The position numbers and the translations under genes are program-made. A stretch of DNA of 64,000 nt, taken from the NCBI RefSeq assembly GCF_004006235.1, contig NZ_CP034753.1, positions 2,294,001 through 2,358,000 of the forward strand, in the 5' to 3' direction. This document shows positions 7,001-16,157 of the stretch, piece after piece (position 1 is the first letter of the stretch; every line of letters starts with the position of its first letter). The stretch comes from Agromyces sp. LHK192 (GTDB lineage: Bacteria > Actinomycetota > Actinomycetes > Actinomycetales > Microbacteriaceae). A model generated the notes under the pieces. That model was not told the DNA's origin. It saw only the letters and a list, made by a program, of their open reading frames with translations, and made no database searches.

Positions 7001-8449
7001 TCACGCCTGCGTCACCGGGACGTAGGGGATGTGCGCGCCGACCGAGGTGGGCCCGCCGACCGGACTTTCGACGACGAGCATGCCGCGCAGGCCGCGGACG
7101 CGCTCGTCGAGCCCTGCGAGTCCGTGTCCTTCGGCAAGGGATGCCCCGCCGCGCCCGTTGTCCGTGACCCAGAGGTCGAGCCACCGACCGGCGCGGCCCG
7201 TGTCGCGGACTGCGACGCGCACCCGCACGGCGGAGGCATCCGCGTGCTTGACGGTGTTCGTGAGCAGTTCCGCCGCGATGAAGTAGGCGTTGCGCTCGAT
7301 CGATGCGGGCAGGTCGGCATCTGACGGGAGCAGGTCCTCGAGGGTCACCGGGATCGGACTGCGTGCGACCATCGCCGAAAGCGCCGACGACAGCCCGCGG
7401 TCCTGCAGGAGCGGCGGCGCGAATCCGCGGGAGAGCGCCCGGAGTTCGTCCAGTGCCTCACGAGCGGTCTCGCGGGCCTCGCCGACGAGCGCCTTCGCCT
7501 GCTCCGGGTCGTGGTCGAGCCGGCGCTCGATGGCCGCGAGATCCATCTGGAGGCGGACGAGACGCTGCTGCGGGCCGTCGTGGATGTCCCGTTCGAGCCG
7601 GCGGAGCGAGGCGTCCTCGGCCTGCACCGCGGCGCCGCGAGATGCGGCGAGCGCCACGACCTCCCGCTCGAGCGCCTCGGAACGCCAGGCCCCGAGCAGA
7701 CCTCGGGCGATGACGTCGTGCAGCATCGTCAGGCCGCGGAACACGAACGGCAGGGTGAGCAGGAAGACCGCGCCGAGGATGAACTCGAAGACCAGTTCGC
7801 CGACCCGGAGGTCGTGCGAGAGGTCGGCGGCCGGGAAGAACCGTTCGAGGATCCACTCGTGCAGGAAGAACTCCCGGCCCCCGCTCGGGGTGAGGGGCTC
7901 CCAGAGCCAGGCCGTCAACCCGCCGAGGCTCCCCGCGAGCCACGTGATCGTGAGGCTCCAGGTGACGACGCTGACGATGGGGTTCACGATCAGGACGTGC
8001 AGCAGGTACAGCCAGTAGTGGCCGTCGGCGAACGGCAGGAACGTCGCGCGCCAGAAGCTCGTCTCGTGTCCGCCGCGCGACCACTCCGGTTGCTTGATCG
8101 CCGGCCGACCGGCCCAGCGGAGGCGGTGCAGCTCGAGCATGCCGAATCCGCGCGCGACGTAGAGCGCCGCGACGGTGATGAAGATGCCGATGACGATCGC
8201 GATGAGACCGACGCCCGTGGAGAAGAGCGCCCATGTCACGATGCACCAGAGGACGGCGAGCGGCATCGTGAGGATGAGGAAGCCGAGCTCGCGCGGAACC
8301 GAGGCCCACAACGCGCCGTAGCCGCGGGCGGCCGGGCCCGGGACGGCCGGGCCCGGGACCGCCGGCTCCGTCTCCGCCGCCGCGGTCGCGTCGGATTCCC
8401 GGGGGCTCGGCGGAGCCGAGGTGGTCGGGGTCGCGTCCGGTGTCGTCAT
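7001..8449 (-). CDS. membrane sensor histidine kinase (HisKA_3 type)
   Basis: The 482-residue kinase has about 45 low-complexity Pro/Ala/Gly residues first. A multi-helix membrane sensor module follows (FLILTMPLAVLWCIVTWALFSTGVGLIAIVIGIF, then LYLLHVLIVNPIVSVVTWSLTITWL and a further pair), resembling the DUF-type sensor of actinobacterial kinases. The phospho-acceptor is His290 in LERDIHDGPQQRL. The ATP-binding part has the N box AAELLTNTVKHADAS and the G-rich lid GRGGASLAEGHGLAGLDERVRGLRG. The ATG at 8449 is preceded by GAGGAG. The downstream response regulator is its likely partner. The stimulus cannot be read from sequence; sensors of this layout often detect membrane stress. Confidence 0.92.
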   Translation of the reverse strand: MTTPDATPTTSAPPSPRESDATAAAETEPAVPGPAVPGPAARGYGALWASVPRELGFLILTMPLAVLWCIVTWALFSTGVGLIAIVIGIFITVAALYVARGFGMLELHRLRWAGRPAIKQPEWSRGGHETSFWRATFLPFADGHYWLYLLHVLIVNPIVSVVTWSLTITWLAGSLGGLTAWLWEPLTPSGGREFFLHEWILERFFPAADLSHDLRVGELVFEFILGAVFLLTLPFVFRGLTMLHDVIARGLLGAWRSEALEREVVALAASRGAAVQAEDASLRRLERDIHDGPQQRLVRLQMDLAAIERRLDHDPEQAKALVGEARETAREALDELRALSRGFAPPLLQDRGLSSALSAMVARSPIPVTLEDLLPSDADLPASIERNAYFIAAELLTNTVKHADASAVRVRVAVRDTGRAGRWLDLWVTDNGRGGASLAEGHGLAGLDERVRGLRGMLVVESPVGGPTSVGAHIPYVPVTQA

Positions 8450-8569
8450 GATCGGTCTCCTCGGTCATGGTCGCATGGCGCGACCGCTTGAGGGGTGGGG
8501 AATCCGTGCATGTCCCCAGCGTCGCGTGCCCGTGGACTCGGGCCAATCCGGCCCGCGTCCGGAACCCGA

Positions 8570-8585
8570 CGGGGGTTCTCCCCCG
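8570..8585 (-). terminator. short hairpin after the amidohydrolase gene
   Basis: CGGGGG (8570-8575) and CCCCCG (8580-8585) pair around a 4-base loop, 40 bases downstream of the amidohydrolase stop and before the next minus-strand unit. A 12-base direct repeat GCATGCGCCCGC (8585-8596, 8598-8609) lies beside it. Confidence 0.45.
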
Positions 8586-8624
8586 CATGCGCCCGCAGCA
8601 TGCGCCCGCTCGGCGAGGCCGCGG

Positions 8625-10112
8625 TCAGTCCAACGTCGACGTCGTGACCCGTCCGGCGAGGAACGTCGCGGCGACCGGCATCCGCCGGAGTTCATCGACG
8701 GATGCCGCGTACGGGTCGGCCTCGACCACCACGAGGTCGGCGACCTGGCCGACGCGCACGTCGGCCCCTGCGCCGTTCGTCGACGCGGCCAGCGCGGCGC
8801 GGACGTCGATCGCCTGCTCGGGATGCCACGGCTCGCGGCCGTCGCGTACGCGGCCGACGGCGGCGGCGATCGCGACCCAGGGGTCGAGCGGGGCGACCGG
8901 GGCATCCGATCCGAGGGCGAGCTCGACTCCGGCCTCGTGCAGGTCCGAGAGCATGAACGCGCGGTCGGTGCGACCGGCCCAGTACCGGTCGGCGACGTCG
9001 CGGTCGTCCATGGCGTGCTCGGGCTGCACGCTGGCGACGACCCCGAGCCGGGCGAATCGCTCGACGTCGTCGCGGCGGAGCAGTTGCGCGTGCTCGATCG
9101 ATCCCGGACAGCCGACCGCCTCGAACGCGTCGAGCACGCGTGCGTTGGCGCGGTCGCCGATGGCGTGCACCGCCGGCGTCAGCCCGCCGGCATGGGCGCG
9201 GCGCATCAGCGGGACGAGTTCGTCGTACGGCACGGTCGCGAGGCCGTGGGGATGCGCGTGCCCCTCGAGCCCCGGGTACGGGTCGAAGCACCAGGCCGTG
9301 CGCGTGTTCAGCGAACCGTCGGTGATGATCTTCGCGCCGCCGACCGCGACGAGCCCGCCGGTGCCGTCGATCGCGTCGCCGGTGCGAAGGCCCTCGGCGA
9401 GCGCGCGGTCGAGGTGCTGCGGGTAGACGCCGAATGCCACCCGGAGCGGGAATCCGCCGCCGGCTGCGCGCCGCGCCCAGTCGTCGCGGTTCCAGCGCAT
9501 CTCGTAGTCGGTGATGCCGACGATCCCGCGGGAGGCGGCGCGGGATGCCGCGTCGGCGACCCACTCGTCGAGCAGGTCGTCGGCGACGTCGTCGAGTTCG
9601 CGCACGAGGGCGAAGCAGGCGTCCTCGCGGAGCACGCCGTCGTCGGGGAGCTCGATGCGGTGCCGGCGGGCGGCCGCGTGATTCAGCCAGCAGGCGTGGA
9701 GGTCGGCCGAGACGAGCACGACGGGCACGTCGCCGGCAGCGTCGTCCAGCATGGCCGCGGTCGGGGCATCCGGCCACAGCCCGTCGCGGTAGCCGAACCC
9801 GGCGACCTCGGTCTCGCCGCGCGCGACGGCGGCTGCGGCGAGCGCGGCGGCCTCGGCGGCGCTCATCGCACCGGCGAGGTCGATCCGCCGCGACACCATC
9901 GCCCATTGCGAGGCGTGCACGTGCCGGTCGTGCAGGCCCGGGAGCACGAATCTCCCGCCGAGTGCGACGCGTTCGGCGGGTCGGGTGCTCGAGACGGATG
10001 CCTCACCGTGCGGCAGCAGTCCAACCACGGCGCCATCGCGGACGACGAGGTCGACGACGCGGTCGGCGCCGGGCAGCCGCGCCTCCTCGAGCACGAGCGA
10101 GCCCGTGGTCAT
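8625..10112 (-). CDS. amidohydrolase family protein (YtcJ-like, amidohydrolase-3)
   Basis: The 495-residue metal-dependent hydrolase has an N-terminal beta-sandwich half (LVLEEARLPGADRVVDLVVRDGAVVGLL). The TIM barrel carries the metal motif HDRHVHASQW (His64, His66), then FGYRDGLWPDAPT, the His in AVHAIGDRANARVLDAFE, and the metal Asp in LGSDAPVAPLDPW, closing with the returning beta half. Members act on amides, often formamides or N-acyl compounds; the substrate is not predictable. The start overlaps the stop of the PaiB-like gene as ATGA, so the two are translationally coupled. Confidence 0.88.
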   Translation of the reverse strand: MTTGSLVLEEARLPGADRVVDLVVRDGAVVGLLPHGEASVSSTRPAERVALGGRFVLPGLHDRHVHASQWAMVSRRIDLAGAMSAAEAAALAAAAVARGETEVAGFGYRDGLWPDAPTAAMLDDAAGDVPVVLVSADLHACWLNHAAARRHRIELPDDGVLREDACFALVRELDDVADDLLDEWVADAASRAASRGIVGITDYEMRWNRDDWARRAAGGGFPLRVAFGVYPQHLDRALAEGLRTGDAIDGTGGLVAVGGAKIITDGSLNTRTAWCFDPYPGLEGHAHPHGLATVPYDELVPLMRRAHAGGLTPAVHAIGDRANARVLDAFEAVGCPGSIEHAQLLRRDDVERFARLGVVASVQPEHAMDDRDVADRYWAGRTDRAFMLSDLHEAGVELALGSDAPVAPLDPWVAIAAAVGRVRDGREPWHPEQAIDVRAALAASTNGAGADVRVGQVADLVVVEADPYAASVDELRRMPVAATFLAGRVTTSTLD

Positions 10113-10774
10113 GCGCCCGCTCCCGTCGCGGCCGCTCGTGCGGCGCGGAGCAGGGCGTGCGTACGCCGCATCTCGGCCGCGAGTGCCGCGTCGGCGTAGG
10201 GTCCGTCGCCCTCGAGCTCGGCGATGATGCGGTCGACGGTCTCCGCAGGGCGGTTCTGGCTCATCTTGTTCTTCGCCGAGAACCTCGTGATCGGGATCCG
10301 CAGCCCGACGGTGCCGCCGGCGATGCGGTCGGCGTACGCCGAGTTCTCTGCCGTGCCCCGCATGCGGCGCGGTTCGGGCATCGCGTCCTCGAAGTGGTCG
10401 ACGAGGGCTTCGAGCACACGCAGGTTCTCGTCGGCGTCCAGCAGTTCAGGCGTGCCGTACAGGTGGGCGGCGACGAAGTTCCAGGTGGGCACGGCGGGCT
10501 TCGCGTCGTACCACCCGGGCGAGATGTAGCCGTGCGGCCCCTGCACGATGACGAGCACCTCGTGGCTGCCGAGTTCGTGGAGCACCTCGTCGGGACGGCC
10601 GACGTGGGTCAGCAGCACGATGCCGTCCGCGGTCTCATCGAGGAGCACCGGGTAGTGGGAGGCGACGAGGCCGGAGGCATCCGTCATGCTCACGATCGTC
10701 ATCCACGGGTGCTCGCGGATGACCCGCTTGACGGCCTCCTCGCTCGCGAGGGTGAAGCTGGGGTTCTGGCGCAT
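10109..10774 (-). CDS. PaiB family FMN-binding protein
   Basis: The 221-residue protein has the PaiB-type split-barrel flavin domain. Its hallmarks are FTLASEEAVKRVIREHPWMTIVS, the Ser-His-Tyr-Pro motif (ASHYPVLLDE), the conserved QGPHGYISPGWYDAKPAVPTWNFVAAHLYG, and the family end motif FSAKNKMSQNRP (about 172-183). PaiB was first described in Bacillus as a negative regulator, but the family is probably flavin-dependent and its biochemical role is unsettled. It is the first gene of a coupled pair with the amidohydrolase (ATGA overlap). No clear promoter is visible; the upstream spacer contains a single CTTCGACAGGTTCAG sequence. Confidence 0.88.
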   Translation of the reverse strand: MRQNPSFTLASEEAVKRVIREHPWMTIVSMTDASGLVASHYPVLLDETADGIVLLTHVGRPDEVLHELGSHEVLVIVQGPHGYISPGWYDAKPAVPTWNFVAAHLYGTPELLDADENLRVLEALVDHFEDAMPEPRRMRGTAENSAYADRIAGGTVGLRIPITRFSAKNKMSQNRPAETVDRIIAELEGDGPYADAALAAEMRRTHALLRAARAAATGAGA

Positions 10775-10819
10775 GGTGCTCGCTTCGACAGGTTCAGGGG
10801 TGGGCGGCGGACGTTCCGA

Positions 10820-11839
10820 TCAGGCCTGGCAGTACGGGCACCAGTACAGCTTGCGGGCGCCCATCTCCTCGAGCACCACGTTCGTGCCGCAGACCCGGCA
10901 CGGCAGGCCCTCGCGCTTGTACACCCAGTGCCGGTCGGCGCGGTTCGCCATCGCGGCACGGTAGGCCTCGGGTTCGAGGTCGTCCATCGTCATCATCTGC
11001 CCCGTCTCGACGCCGATCCGCAACAGCTTCGACCAGTCGGCCCAGAGGTGCCGCACGTGCTCCTCGGGCACCAGCTTGCCGGGCGTGTGCGGATTCTGGC
11101 GGGCGCGGAAGAGCATCTCGGCTCGGTAGACGTTGCCGATGCCCGAGACGACGGACTGGTCCATGAGCAGCAGGCCGATTGGCGTGCCGCGCTTGCGGAT
11201 CGCCCGGGTGAACCGCTCCTCGGCCTCCGGGCCATCGTCGAGGAGGGGGTCGGGGCCGAGCTTCGCGACGACCTGCTCGACCTGCGCCGGGTCGAGCACC
11301 TCGCAGGCGGTCGGCCCGCGGAGGTCGGCGCAGATCGTGTCGGTGAGCAGGCGCACGCGCACCTGGCCGACCGGCTCGGGCGGGAAGACGTCGAGGCCGC
11401 CGCCGTCCTTCTCCGACTCCGACATGCGCAGCCTCGCCCGGCGCGGAGCACCGATGGACGTGAGCGAGTTCTCGCCGGCGGAGTCGAGGATGGCGTCGTC
11501 GCGGGCCACGCCGTCGGGATTCGGGCCGTCGAGGAAGGTGCCGCGCTGGTTGGTCTGCCCCATGCGCCCGTTCGCCGAGGCGATCGTGGCGTCCATCAGG
11601 ATGTCGCCCGCGAAGTCCCACGCACCGTACATGCCGAGGTGCACCCGCAGCCACAGGTCGCCCTCGAAGCCGAGGAACATCTGCTTGCCGATGGCCCGGG
11701 CATCCGTCATGCGCTTGCCGTCGAGCTGCGCGGCGCCGGCGGCGAAGCGGCCCTGCGGGCTCGACGCGTGCACCACGTGGCCGACGAAGTTCCGTTCGAA
11801 CTGCCGGGTGATGCGATGGACGGAGTGGCCCTCGGGCAC
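10820..11839 (-). CDS. nei2: Fpg/Nei family DNA glycosylase (endonuclease VIII-like)
   Basis: The 339-residue base-excision repair enzyme begins MPEGH. Pro2 is the Schiff-base nucleophile and Glu3 the general acid/base. The helix-two-turn-helix region is around LMDQSVVSGIGNVYRAEMLFRARQNPHTPGK. A C-terminal zinc finger shows CRVCGTNVVLEEMGARKLYWCPYCQ with four cysteines. MPEGHSVHR rather than MPELPEV places it with Nei-type rather than Fpg-type enzymes, so oxidised pyrimidines are the likely substrates. The start codon is GTG. The gene lies only 3 bases after the rpiB stop, so it is co-transcribed with and probably coupled to rpiB. Confidence 0.92.
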   Translation of the reverse strand: MPEGHSVHRITRQFERNFVGHVVHASSPQGRFAAGAAQLDGKRMTDARAIGKQMFLGFEGDLWLRVHLGMYGAWDFAGDILMDATIASANGRMGQTNQRGTFLDGPNPDGVARDDAILDSAGENSLTSIGAPRRARLRMSESEKDGGGLDVFPPEPVGQVRVRLLTDTICADLRGPTACEVLDPAQVEQVVAKLGPDPLLDDGPEAEERFTRAIRKRGTPIGLLLMDQSVVSGIGNVYRAEMLFRARQNPHTPGKLVPEEHVRHLWADWSKLLRIGVETGQMMTMDDLEPEAYRAAMANRADRHWVYKREGLPCRVCGTNVVLEEMGARKLYWCPYCQA

Positions 11840-11842
11840 CGG

Positions 11843-12346
11843 TCAGGCCTCTGCGGAGGCCGTGTCGACGCCCTTGCCGGCGATGTCGCCGGTCTGCTCG
11901 TACTCGGCGAGCTGCGCGATGCGGCGCACGTGGCGCTCGTCGCCCGAGAACGGCTCGGCGATGAAGGCGTCGATGTAGCGGATCGCCTCCTCGACGGTGT
12001 GCTGGCGTGCGCCGATCGAGATGACGTTGGCGTCGTTGTGCTGGCGGGCGAGGATCGCGGTGTCCATGCTCCAGACCAGCGCCGCGCGGATGCCCTCGAC
12101 CTTGTTCGCGGCGATCTGCTCGCCGTTGCCGGACCCGCCGAACACCACCCCGAGTGCGCGAACCCCGACGGCCTGGTCGCGGGCGACCGCGAGCGCAGCG
12201 TTGATGCAGAACGCCGGGTAGTCGTCGAGCGCGTCGTACTCGACCGGGCCGTGGTCGACGACCTCGTGACCGGCGTTGGTCAGGTGGTCGAGGAGGGTCC
12301 GGCTGAACTCGAGGCCGGCGTGGTCGGTCGCGATGTGGATGCGCAT
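11843..12346 (-). CDS. rpiB: ribose-5-phosphate isomerase B
   Basis: The 167-residue RpiB interconverts ribose 5-phosphate and ribulose 5-phosphate in the pentose phosphate pathway. Phosphate and ring-opening residues are seen in MRIHIATDHAG. The active-site loop is VFGGSGNGEQIAANKV: it has Glu where the enterobacterial enzyme has a catalytic Cys, which is the mycobacterial type. The tail HVRRIAQLAEYE is typical. Start: ATG 7 bases after a TAGACT -10, so the mRNA is probably leaderless. The TAG of that -10 is also the stop codon of the upstream gene. The Nei-type glycosylase follows after 3 bases. Confidence 0.95.
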   Translation of the reverse strand: MRIHIATDHAGLEFSRTLLDHLTNAGHEVVDHGPVEYDALDDYPAFCINAALAVARDQAVGVRALGVVFGGSGNGEQIAANKVEGIRAALVWSMDTAILARQHNDANVISIGARQHTVEEAIRYIDAFIAEPFSGDERHVRRIAQLAEYEQTGDIAGKGVDTASAEA

Positions 12347-12356
12347 GCAGGCAAGT

Positions 12357-13361
12357 CTAGGGAAGCCGGGAAGGCTCGGATCCCCCGGTCCAGCGCAGGC
12401 GGCGTCCGTGCGGCTGCGCCCACGCGACCTGCGTGCCGTCGAGTGCGAGCACGAAGTCGGCCGGCTCGTTCGGCACGTCGTCGCGGACCCGGATGCCGGG
12501 CGTCACGGTGCGGCCCTCGGCGGAGATCCAGTGGCCGGGCAGGCCTCGCACCTGCTCGGCGAACCGCTCGCGCGCGTCGGGCTCCAAGTACATCAGCACG
12601 GCCGTGTGGAAGACCACCAGCGTCGCGTCGCGCGGAGCCTCGGCCGCCAGCGCGTCGAGCCGCTCGGCGAGGTCGCCGGCGACGATCCGGGGAGGGTCGG
12701 CCGCGGCGAGCGCGGCCGCAGCCCGCAGGCGACGCCGCCGGTCGTCATGCTCGGGCCAGACGAGCGCCTCGAGCCAGGCGACGTCGTCGGCGTCGCGGAC
12801 GTCGAGCGGGTGCAGGTCGATGCCGCCCCGCCAGACGACCTCGGGCAGCCGCCCTGGCACCGGGGTCGCCGCGTCGACCTCGCAGTCGAGCACCACCGGG
12901 CTCGGGCCGTCGGCGGGCTCGAGCGGCGGATGCCCCGAGTAGCGGTAGCCGAACCGGTCGGGGTAGAGGCACAGCCCGGCAGAGGCGCCGACCTCAAGGA
13001 GGGCGAGCGGGCCCGGGAGCCCTGCGAGCACGGGCAGGTGCAGCGCGCTCCGCGCGGCCTCGTTGGTCTGCGTGGCATGGGTCAGCGCCACCTCGCGCAC
13101 GTCGGCCCAGTTCCGGTGCAACCAGTCGCGGAATCCCCCGTAGCGGCCGGTCGGCGCATCGAGGAACCGGGCTGCCGAGAAGACCAGGTTCGGCTGACGC
13201 TTCGCCGCGGGGAGTTCGTCGATGAGCGCGATCGTCGGCGGATCCTCGGCGATGCCCGACGCCCAGTCCTCGTACGTCGCCGACATGCCCCGCGCCTCGA
13301 CCTCGGCGAACACGCGGTACCGCTCGGCGGTCGTGGCCGAGGCATCCGTGCTCGATGGCAT
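12357..13361 (-). CDS. DUF2332-like conserved protein
   Basis: The 334-residue soluble protein matches the actinobacterial DUF2332 pattern. It has an N-terminal helical part (ERYRVFAEVEARGMSATYEDWASGIAEDP). The segment PLALLEVGASAGLCLYPDRFGYRY resembles a nucleotide-binding methyltransferase glycine loop. Near the end is TLVVFHTAVLMYLEPDARERFAEQV, then HWISAEG. A SAM-binding fold is plausible, but activity is unknown. The frame is open further upstream, but the ATG at 13361 has TACGGT ending 6 bases before it, a leaderless arrangement. Its TAG stop doubles as the start of the rpiB -10 element. It is divergent from pepN1 (115 bp apart). Confidence 0.82.
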   Translation of the reverse strand: MPSSTDASATTAERYRVFAEVEARGMSATYEDWASGIAEDPPTIALIDELPAAKRQPNLVFSAARFLDAPTGRYGGFRDWLHRNWADVREVALTHATQTNEAARSALHLPVLAGLPGPLALLEVGASAGLCLYPDRFGYRYSGHPPLEPADGPSPVVLDCEVDAATPVPGRLPEVVWRGGIDLHPLDVRDADDVAWLEALVWPEHDDRRRRLRAAAALAAADPPRIVAGDLAERLDALAAEAPRDATLVVFHTAVLMYLEPDARERFAEQVRGLPGHWISAEGRTVTPGIRVRDDVPNEPADFVLALDGTQVAWAQPHGRRLRWTGGSEPSRLP

Positions 13362-13476
13362 ACCGCGACCGTACTCCCACCCCTCGGGCGACGCCCGCGC
13401 GGTTAGGCTGGTGGACGTTGCCCGCGGCCACGAGCCGCGGGCGAGGCATCCGTTCGACGCAGATGGAGACTTGCAC

Positions 13477-16041
13477 GTGCCTGGAGACAACCTCACCCGG
13501 ATCGAAGCCGAAGAGCGGGCCGCGCTCGTCACGGTCCACGACTACGACGTCGTGCTCGACGTGACGCAGGGGCCCGACCTGTTCCGCACCACGACCACCG
13601 TGCGGTTCGGAGCGAGCGCGGGCGCCTCGACCTTCATCGACGCGATCACCGCCGCGGTGCACTCGGTCACGCTCAACGGCCGCGAACTCGACCCGGCCGA
13701 GGTCAGCGACGGCGTGCGCATCCAGCTGCCCGACCTCGCCGACGAGAACGTGCTGGTCGTCGACGCCGACGGCCGCTACATGCACACCGGCGAGGGGCTG
13801 CACCGGTTCGTCGACCCGGTCGACGGCGAGGCGTACCTCTACACCCAGTTCGAGGTGCCCGACTCGCGGCGCATGTTCGCGGTGTTCGAGCAGCCCGATC
13901 TGAAGGCGGCGTTCCGGTTCACCGTCACGGCGCCCGCGCACTGGGAGGTCGTGTCGAACCAGCCGACGCCCGAGCCGACCGACGTGACCTCGACGAGCTC
14001 GACCGACGGGGCGGCCAGGACCTGGGCGTTCGAGCCGACGCCGCGCATCTCGAGCTACATCACGGCGCTCATCGCCGGCCCCTACGACGTCGTGCGCGAC
14101 GAGCTCACCAGCGCCGACGGGCGCGTGATCCCCCTCGGCGTCTTCGTGCGCCGCAGCCTCGCGCAGTACCTCGACGCCGACTACGTCTTCGAGAAGACGA
14201 AGCAGGGCTTCACCTACTTCGAGGACAAGTTCGGCGTGCCGTACCCGTTCGCGAAGTACGACCAGCTCTTCGTCCCCGAGTACAACGCCGGCGCGATGGA
14301 GAACGCGGGCGCGGTGACGTTCACCGAGGCGTACGTCTTCCGCTCCAAGGTCACCGACGCGATCCGGGAACGCCGGGTCGTCACGATCCTCCACGAGCTC
14401 GCGCACATGTGGTTCGGCGACCTCGTCACGATGAAGTGGTGGAACGACCTCTGGCTGAACGAGTCGTTCGCCGAGTGGGCGTCGACCATCGCGACCGCCG
14501 AGGCCACCGAGTGGCACGAGGCGTGGACCACGTTCAACTCGATGGAGAAGGCCTGGGCCTACCGGCAGGACCAGCTGCCCTCGACCCACCCGATCGTCGC
14601 CGAGATCCGCGACCTCGAGGACGTGCTCGTCAACTTCGACGGCATCACGTACGCCAAGGGCGGCTCGGTGCTCAAGCAGCTCGCCGCGTGGGTCGGCATC
14701 GACGCGTTCTTCGCCGGCGTCGGCGCGTACTTCCGCAAGCACGCGTGGGGCAACACGACGCTCGCCGACCTCCTCTCCGAGCTCGAGACCGCATCCGGTC
14801 GCGACCTGTCGGCGTGGTCGAAGCTGTGGCTCGAGACCGCCGGCGTCAACACGCTGCGCCCCGAGATCCAGACGGATGCCTCGGGCGCCATCACCGCGTT
14901 CGCGGTGCTGCAGTCCGCACCGGCCGACTACCCCACGATCCGCCCGCACCGCCTCGCGATCGGGTTCTACAACCTGCAGGACGGCGTGCTCGTGCGCGAA
15001 CACCGCGTCGAGCTCGACGTCGACGGCGAGCGCACCGAGGTGGCCGAACTCGTCGGCCTCGCCCGCCCCGACCTGGTCCTGCTCAACGACGACGACCTCG
15101 CGTACGCGAAGATCCGCCTGGACGAGCAGTCGCGCCGGGTCGCGCTCGAGAACCTCTCGAACTTCGCGTCGCCGCTGGCGCGCGCGCTCGTCTGGAGCTC
15201 GGTCTGGGACGCCACGCGCGACGGCGAGACCGCCGCGAGCGACTACCTCGAGCTCGTGCTCGGCAACGTCGCGAGCGAGACCGAGTCGACGACGCTGCGC
15301 ATCGTCATCGCCAACGCCCTGCTCGCTGCGAGCTCGTACGTCGACCCCGGCAAGCGCGCCGACGCACGTCGCGCGCTGGCCGACGGGTTCTGGACGCTGT
15401 CCCAGTCCGCCGAAGCGGGCGGCGACGCCCAGTTCCAGTTCGTGAAGGCGTTCGCCGCGATCGCCGAGTCCGGCTCCCACGTCGAGGACCTGCAGGCCCT
15501 CTTCACCGGCGAGCGCACCCTCGACGGGCTCGACATCGACACCGACCTCGGCTGGGAGCTGCTCATCGCCCTCGTCGCCGCGGGCCGTGCCGGCGACGAC
15601 GACATCGACGCCCGCCTCGCCGAGGACAACACGGTCACCGGCCAGGAGTCCGCCGCGCACGCACGCGCCGCGATCCCGACCGCCGAGGCGAAGGAGCGGG
15701 CATGGGCCTCGCTCATCGACGTCGACACCGCGACGAACTCGGTCGTGCGCACCACCGCGGCCGGCTTCCTGCGTGCCGCCGACCGCACCCTGCTCGAGCC
15801 GTTCGTCGACCGGTACTTCGCCATGATCGGCGAGGTGTGGGAACAGCGCAGCTACGCGATCGCCGAGAAGCTCGTCGACCTGCTCTACCCGGCGCCGCTC
15901 GCGAACGCGGCGCTCGTCGAGGCCAGCCACGCCTGGCTCGCCGGCAGCGCCGACTCCGCTCCGGCGCTCCGCCGCCTCGTCGTGGAGAACGTCGCCGGTG
16001 TCGAGCGCGCGCTCGCGGCGCAGGCGCGCGACGCGCAGTAG
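13477..16041 (+). CDS. pepN: aminopeptidase N (M1 family), first paralogue
   Basis: The 854-residue zinc metallopeptidase removes N-terminal residues from peptides. The exopeptidase motif GAMEN is at 272-276. The zinc site is HELAH at 306-310 with the third ligand Glu329 in LWLNESFAEW, and the ERAP1-like helical domain fills the C-terminal half. There is no signal peptide, so it is cytosolic. Start: GTG at 13477 with GGAG eight bases upstream; the second paralogue aligns from the same point (NLTRIEAEERA versus NLTRSEAEERA). A TAGGCT -10 candidate lies at 13404-13409. A 28-base palindrome follows the stop. The paralogue at 19973 is clearly related but far from identical. Confidence 0.96.
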   Translation: MPGDNLTRIEAEERAALVTVHDYDVVLDVTQGPDLFRTTTTVRFGASAGASTFIDAITAAVHSVTLNGRELDPAEVSDGVRIQLPDLADENVLVVDADGRYMHTGEGLHRFVDPVDGEAYLYTQFEVPDSRRMFAVFEQPDLKAAFRFTVTAPAHWEVVSNQPTPEPTDVTSTSSTDGAARTWAFEPTPRISSYITALIAGPYDVVRDELTSADGRVIPLGVFVRRSLAQYLDADYVFEKTKQGFTYFEDKFGVPYPFAKYDQLFVPEYNAGAMENAGAVTFTEAYVFRSKVTDAIRERRVVTILHELAHMWFGDLVTMKWWNDLWLNESFAEWASTIATAEATEWHEAWTTFNSMEKAWAYRQDQLPSTHPIVAEIRDLEDVLVNFDGITYAKGGSVLKQLAAWVGIDAFFAGVGAYFRKHAWGNTTLADLLSELETASGRDLSAWSKLWLETAGVNTLRPEIQTDASGAITAFAVLQSAPADYPTIRPHRLAIGFYNLQDGVLVREHRVELDVDGERTEVAELVGLARPDLVLLNDDDLAYAKIRLDEQSRRVALENLSNFASPLARALVWSSVWDATRDGETAASDYLELVLGNVASETESTTLRIVIANALLAASSYVDPGKRADARRALADGFWTLSQSAEAGGDAQFQFVKAFAAIAESGSHVEDLQALFTGERTLDGLDIDTDLGWELLIALVAAGRAGDDDIDARLAEDNTVTGQESAAHARAAIPTAEAKERAWASLIDVDTATNSVVRTTAAGFLRAADRTLLEPFVDRYFAMIGEVWEQRSYAIAEKLVDLLYPAPLANAALVEASHAWLAGSADSAPALRRLVVENVAGVERALAAQARDAQ

Positions 16042-16065
16042 GCCGCGGGCTGCAGGCCGCCGCGA

Positions 16066-16095
16066 CGGCGGGTGGTACCCCGGTACCACCCGCCG
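16066..16095. promoter_or_regulatory. long perfect palindrome between pepN1 and the ABC exporter operon
   Basis: Fourteen bases at 16066-16079 pair perfectly with 16082-16095 across a 2-base centre. The core is GGTGGTACC-CC-GGTACCACC. It lies 24 bases after the pepN1 stop and about 77 bases upstream of the start site predicted for the ABC operon. It has no T-run. It could be a terminator, or an operator for the LuxR-type regulator encoded in the same operon. Confidence 0.6.
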
Positions 16096-16157
16096 CCGCC
16101 CGCGAACCATCCCCTCGGCCGACGCGACCGATCCACGCATTCCGTAGCGTCGAACGC

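Noticed and set aside
10783..10800. A CTTCGACAGGTTCAG sequence upstream of the PaiB-like gene, like a widespread interspersed repeat
   Set aside because: Only one half-copy is present with no inverted partner, so it is not a supported repeat element here.
12994..16140. Long minus-strand open frame opposite pepN1
   Set aside because: It is Arg/Val/Gly-rich shadow translation opposite a clear M1 peptidase with intact GAMEN and HExxH motifs.
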